Source: Salinibacillus aidingensis (GTDB taxonomy: Bacteria; Bacillota; Bacilli; Bacillales; Alkalibacillaceae). From it: 64,000 nucleotides of DNA. The position numbers and the translations under genes were made by a program. The first letter of the stretch is position 1. The number at the start of each line of letters is the position of its first letter. Of the stretch, positions 61,644-64,000 are shown piece by piece. The notes beneath the pieces were generated by a model that saw only the letters and a program-made list of their open reading frames with translations, was not told the DNA's origin and ran no database searches. The DNA lies in assembly GCF_039522525.1 (NCBI RefSeq), contig NZ_BAAADO010000002.1:582634-646633 (forward strand), read 5' to 3'.

Positions 61644-62237
61644 TTAGAATGATATTTTTTTCATATTAGATAATATTTTATCAAACCTACTATCCGCCTT
61701 AGCTAAACCATTATAATATATCATTAATTTGTCTTTAATTTCATTATCTGTTTCTATACCTACTAAACCATCAATATATTCGAAAATAACACCAGAATAA
61801 AATTCAATGTTTTTTACTTCCCTAAAGAATTCAGAGTCTGATTGAGAAGCAAGTAATAATAAATCTTTCGTTTTCCCTTCTAACTTTTTTGCTGCATTTT
61901 TGATTTCATCGATTTCTTGGGAAAAAGATTTAGGATTTAATGATTTTATATGGTTATATACTTGATTTATTAGAGGTAAAAGCTCTGTAAATACATAATT
62001 TGCATTTTCATACTTTGCCCTATAGTATATCTTTCTTTGATAACTTATTGTCCACATAACGCCAATCAGTGTCAATGAACCACCAATAATTGCACCTACT
62101 GCACTTATTACTCCAGAAATAATGGTTTCTCCCCAACTCAGAATGATACCAAAAACCCAAATAAATAAAAAAGTATCGAAAATTAGAATAGAAAATAACA
62201 AAATATAAAGAATTAATTTTTGTTTCTTATCATCCAT
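61644..62237 (-). CDS. two-helix membrane protein of the accessory cluster
   Basis: 197 residues from an ATG at 62237 (AAAGGA 9 bases upstream; an ATG at 62258 is an alternative). Two membrane helices at about 8-34 (KLILYILLFSILIFDTFLFI) and 40-63 (SAVGAIIGGSLTLIGVMWTI), with a Gly-rich second helix, then a cytosolic helical domain of ~130 residues with coiled-coil character. No family recognised. Small two-helix proteins of this layout often accompany bacterial immune systems as membrane effectors; that is only a suggestion. Very AT-rich, last gene of the segment that starts with the TIR gene. Confidence 0.7.
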   Translation of the reverse strand: MDDKKQKLILYILLFSILIFDTFLFIWVFGIILSWGETIISGVISAVGAIIGGSLTLIGVMWTISYQRKIYYRAKYENANYVFTELLPLINQVYNHIKSLNPKSFSQEIDEIKNAAKKLEGKTKDLLLLASQSDSEFFREVKNIEFYSGVIFEYIDGLVGIETDNEIKDKLMIYYNGLAKADSRFDKILSNMKKISF

Positions 62238-62439
62238 AAAATTATGTCCTTTTCCCATTTTTAGAATCCCTCAAATCCAAATAAAACGAGTGTTTAGGTA
62301 TTCTTTTATATTTTATAAAGTTTGGTTACGAAGGATATGCGCTGTTTTTTATAAAATTGAAGTCTATGATCCCCACCGTTAAATGTGTGTCTTCCTTTAT
62401 TTTGTAACTGCATTTGTGACATGTAATTAAAACTATAAA

Positions 62440-63146
62440 TTAATCCTTAAGTATTTTATTTATTTGCTTTGCCGCGTATATTCCCAACGTAAATAATCGT
62501 TCTTGTCCTAGATGCTTTGCTACTATACCATTTGAACTAACTTTTTGCTCTACGTGAGCTCCACCTTGTTTATTCGCATACCCTTTTATAACATCCTTTT
62601 TAATATAACATGTGATTCAATTTTACCTTCAACTGCATCATCTTCCAATGCTGTTACATCCAATTCATAATTATTTTTCCCACATGAGTCACATGTGAAT
62701 GTAAGTAAATCTTTTTCAGGAGTTACCCTTAATGCCATCGTTTTATTAGCTCTAGTATTATTGTTAAAATTGCAAAACTTACATTGAATATATTTGGGGT
62801 ACACGAAATCACTTTCAATAATTATGATAGGCTGTTTTATCCATTCACTTATAGTTAAATCTTTCTTATTTTCATCAAACATGTCATAAGGATCTAGCAA
62901 TTTATATCCATCTATTTCCTTGAATTCTTTCACACTATTAAATTTTAATTCCTCATCAAAATAAGAAAAGAGGGGTGGGTTATCACAGAATAATATTCTT
63001 AACTGAGTTGCCAAAACACTATAGAATTGATTAAAATTTTCTTCTTGAATCAGTTGTAGGGATTTAAGAATTATTTGTCTAGAATCATATAATGTATCTT
63101 TCATACCAGTTTTGGATCGTCTAATATTAAAGGATAATAAGTCCAT
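62440..63146 (-). pseudogene. zinc-ribbon protein gene with a frameshift
   Basis: The first frame (63146 to 62586) gives 186 residues with a helical N-terminus and a Zn ribbon: Cys122-x2-Cys125 (YIQCKFCNF) and Cys152-x2-Cys155 (TCDSCGKNNYELDV). It ends prematurely at VILKRML. At a run of five A (about 62597) the -1 frame continues for ~50 codons with convincing protein (KGYANKQGGAHVEQKVS, then HLGQERLFTLGIYAAKQIN) to a stop at 62440. Either a deletion of one base or programmed slippage. AAGGGGG lies 6 bases before the ATG. Family not recognised. Confidence 0.7.
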
Positions 63147-63149
63147 ATG

Positions 63150-63320
63150 TCAGTACCCCCTTATTGTTAAAACCAAATTATAACAACATTCTTCTTTATC
63201 TACCTTATTTAGTTGCTGCTCGTCGTAATAACTATGAATATATACCGCCTTGGATATTCCTTTACCTATTATGTAATGATTAACTTTGAAGCGTAACTTT
63301 CTCTCTAAACCAGTATTCAT
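63150..63320 (-). CDS. 56-residue protein of the TIR cluster, unknown
   Basis: ATG at 63320, 3 bases after the TIR gene stop; TGA 3 bases before the next ATG, and the ribosome site of that next gene lies inside it. Product: MNTGLERKLRFKVNHYIIGK, GISKAVYIHSYYDEQQLNKV, ending ECCYNLVLTIRGY. Basic N-terminus and alternating strand pattern; no family recognised. Its own ribosome site is weak, so it is likely translated by coupling to the TIR gene. It may also be part of a larger ancestral protein. Confidence 0.55.
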   Translation of the reverse strand: MNTGLERKLRFKVNHYIIGKGISKAVYIHSYYDEQQLNKVDKEECCYNLVLTIRGY

Positions 63321-63323
63321 CCG

Positions 63324-63887
63324 CTAAATAATCTTATCTTCCTCTTTTGACATTGAAACTACCTGAAAAATATGTTCTACTATTTCATCAACAGTAAACT
63401 TCTCCGTACTTAGAGCAAATTTATCAACTAAATAAGGATTATATCGACGTACCTGTTCAACCGACACATCATGCCATATCGGCAATATAATTATTTTCTT
63501 TTCATTAATTTCTCGGTTTAAAAAGCTCTTAAATTCGTATTCAGACCATCCACTCTTAATGAAATTAGACGATAGGAAGACTACAACAAATCTTGAATTT
63601 AAAATTTCCATATTCATCATGTCAGTTTGACTTTGTCCTATTTTAAAAACCTTAACGTCCTCAAAAACTTTGAGCCCTTTCTCACTTAGCTTTTCAGACA
63701 GCTCAGTAACAAAGACTTCCTTATCCAGACTTGAATGAGATAAAAATACGTCAAATTCTATAATCTCTTTTTCATGTGCGGTATGCTTAACATCTATAGC
63801 CAGTTCATTTATCTTTTCTGATACTTCCGATAACCTGTTCATATAATTACCATTCGTGTTTGTTTGAGATTTAATAGCTTTCATCAT
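63324..63887 (-). CDS. TIR-domain protein
   Basis: 187 residues. A helical N-terminus (about 1-42) is followed by a TIR domain: FDVFLSHSSLDKEVFVTELS (strand A and box 1), GLKVFEDVKVFKIGQS, FVVVFLSSNFIKSGWSEYEF with the putative NADase glutamate Glu118 (W-x3-E), and KKIIILPIWHDVSVEQVRR (box 2-like). Bacterial TIR proteins commonly degrade NAD+ or make cyclic ADP-ribose isomers during phage defence. ATG pair at 63887/63884; upstream the frame is open for 13 more codons without a better start. First gene of the minus-strand accessory cluster. Confidence 0.82.
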   Translation of the reverse strand: MMKAIKSQTNTNGNYMNRLSEVSEKINELAIDVKHTAHEKEIIEFDVFLSHSSLDKEVFVTELSEKLSEKGLKVFEDVKVFKIGQSQTDMMNMEILNSRFVVVFLSSNFIKSGWSEYEFKSFLNREINEKKIIILPIWHDVSVEQVRRYNPYLVDKFALSTEKFTVDEIVEHIFQVVSMSKEEDKII

Positions 63888-64000
63888 TTTTTCGTATTCC
63901 CGTTGTTTATGGCAAACTAAAAATGTAGTCTTTGGCAGTTAATTTATGTAGTTCCCAAAAGGGAGTTATATAAATAAAAAACCACTTGCCAACCTCTCAA
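63888..64000. other. upstream region of the TIR gene at the window edge
   Basis: AT-rich. The TIR frame remains open upstream to about 63926 (CTG codon after a TAA). No clear promoter seen before the edge. Confidence 0.4.

Noticed and set aside
1..64000. CRISPR arrays, rRNA, tRNA genes, complete IS elements or prophage modules
   Set aside because: No regularly spaced repeats, no tRNA cloverleaf or rRNA sequence and no transposase, integrase or phage structural gene could be recognised by eye.

Overview
The window looks like chromosome of a moderately halophilic or halotolerant member of the Bacillaceae (Halobacillus/Virgibacillus-like; this is inference). The evidence is low to moderate GC, strong AGGAGG-type ribosome binding sites, frequent GTG/TTG starts, and clear orthologues of Bacillus genes (AprX, GntR/GntK/GntP, ComK, BrnQ, RNase J, KatE-type catalases). 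Two large Na+/H+ antiporters and a BCCT betaine transporter fit a salt-adapted cell. I see no rRNA, tRNA, CRISPR array or complete insertion sequence.

Layout. 1-1.8 kb: an ECF sigma factor, a membrane anti-sigma without zinc ligands and a YfjL-like protein (operon, minus strand, cut by the left edge). 2-4.8 kb: a hydrolase, a very small holin-like type I toxin locus, and an NDH-2-like oxidoreductase. 4.8-7.6 kb: a two-component system with direct repeats in its promoter, then a macrodomain protein. 7.9-20.7 kb: homoserine dehydrogenase, antiporter, TraB-family protein, AprX protease, a VapBC-type toxin-antitoxin cassette bracketed by dispersed repeats, BrnQ, a GNAT, a second antiporter and MetA. 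20.8-22.4 kb: decayed gene fragments around a HAD hydrolase. 22.4-26.1 kb: the gluconate operon gntRKP with a palindromic GntR operator. 26.3-35.5 kb: an RNase J paralogue, VOC, TVP38, TDT and Na/Pi transporters, a truncated second Na/Pi copy, small ORFs and a BCCT transporter. 36-41 kb: Mqo, a LysR regulator and malate synthase G, a glyoxylate-to-oxaloacetate module. 41-47.5 kb: a foldback repeat, an amidase with a small AtzG/GatC-like partner, and two tandem KatE-like catalases that both lack the distal asparagine. 47.6-49.9 kb: a polar amino acid ABC transporter. 50.1-53.2 kb: two DUF2294 proteins and a PAS protein with a degenerate kinase module, the latter behind a leader terminator. 53.3-61.4 kb: a frameshifted beta-propeller lectin, PadR/DUF4188, an Asp-nucleophile hydrolase, a DUF454 protein with a non-standard start, an orphan sigma factor, an XRE regulator and a short ComK, then AraC/VOC. 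61.6-64 kb: an AT-rich accessory segment encoding a TIR-domain protein, a 56-residue protein, a frameshifted zinc-ribbon protein and a two-helix membrane protein, all on one strand.

The best candidates for undescribed biology are the TIR cluster at the right end, the Asn-less tandem catalases, the PAS/pseudokinase-DUF2294 locus with its terminator-containing leader, and the sigma/XRE/short-ComK neighbourhood. Functions are inferred by reading motifs by eye; no database search was possible.
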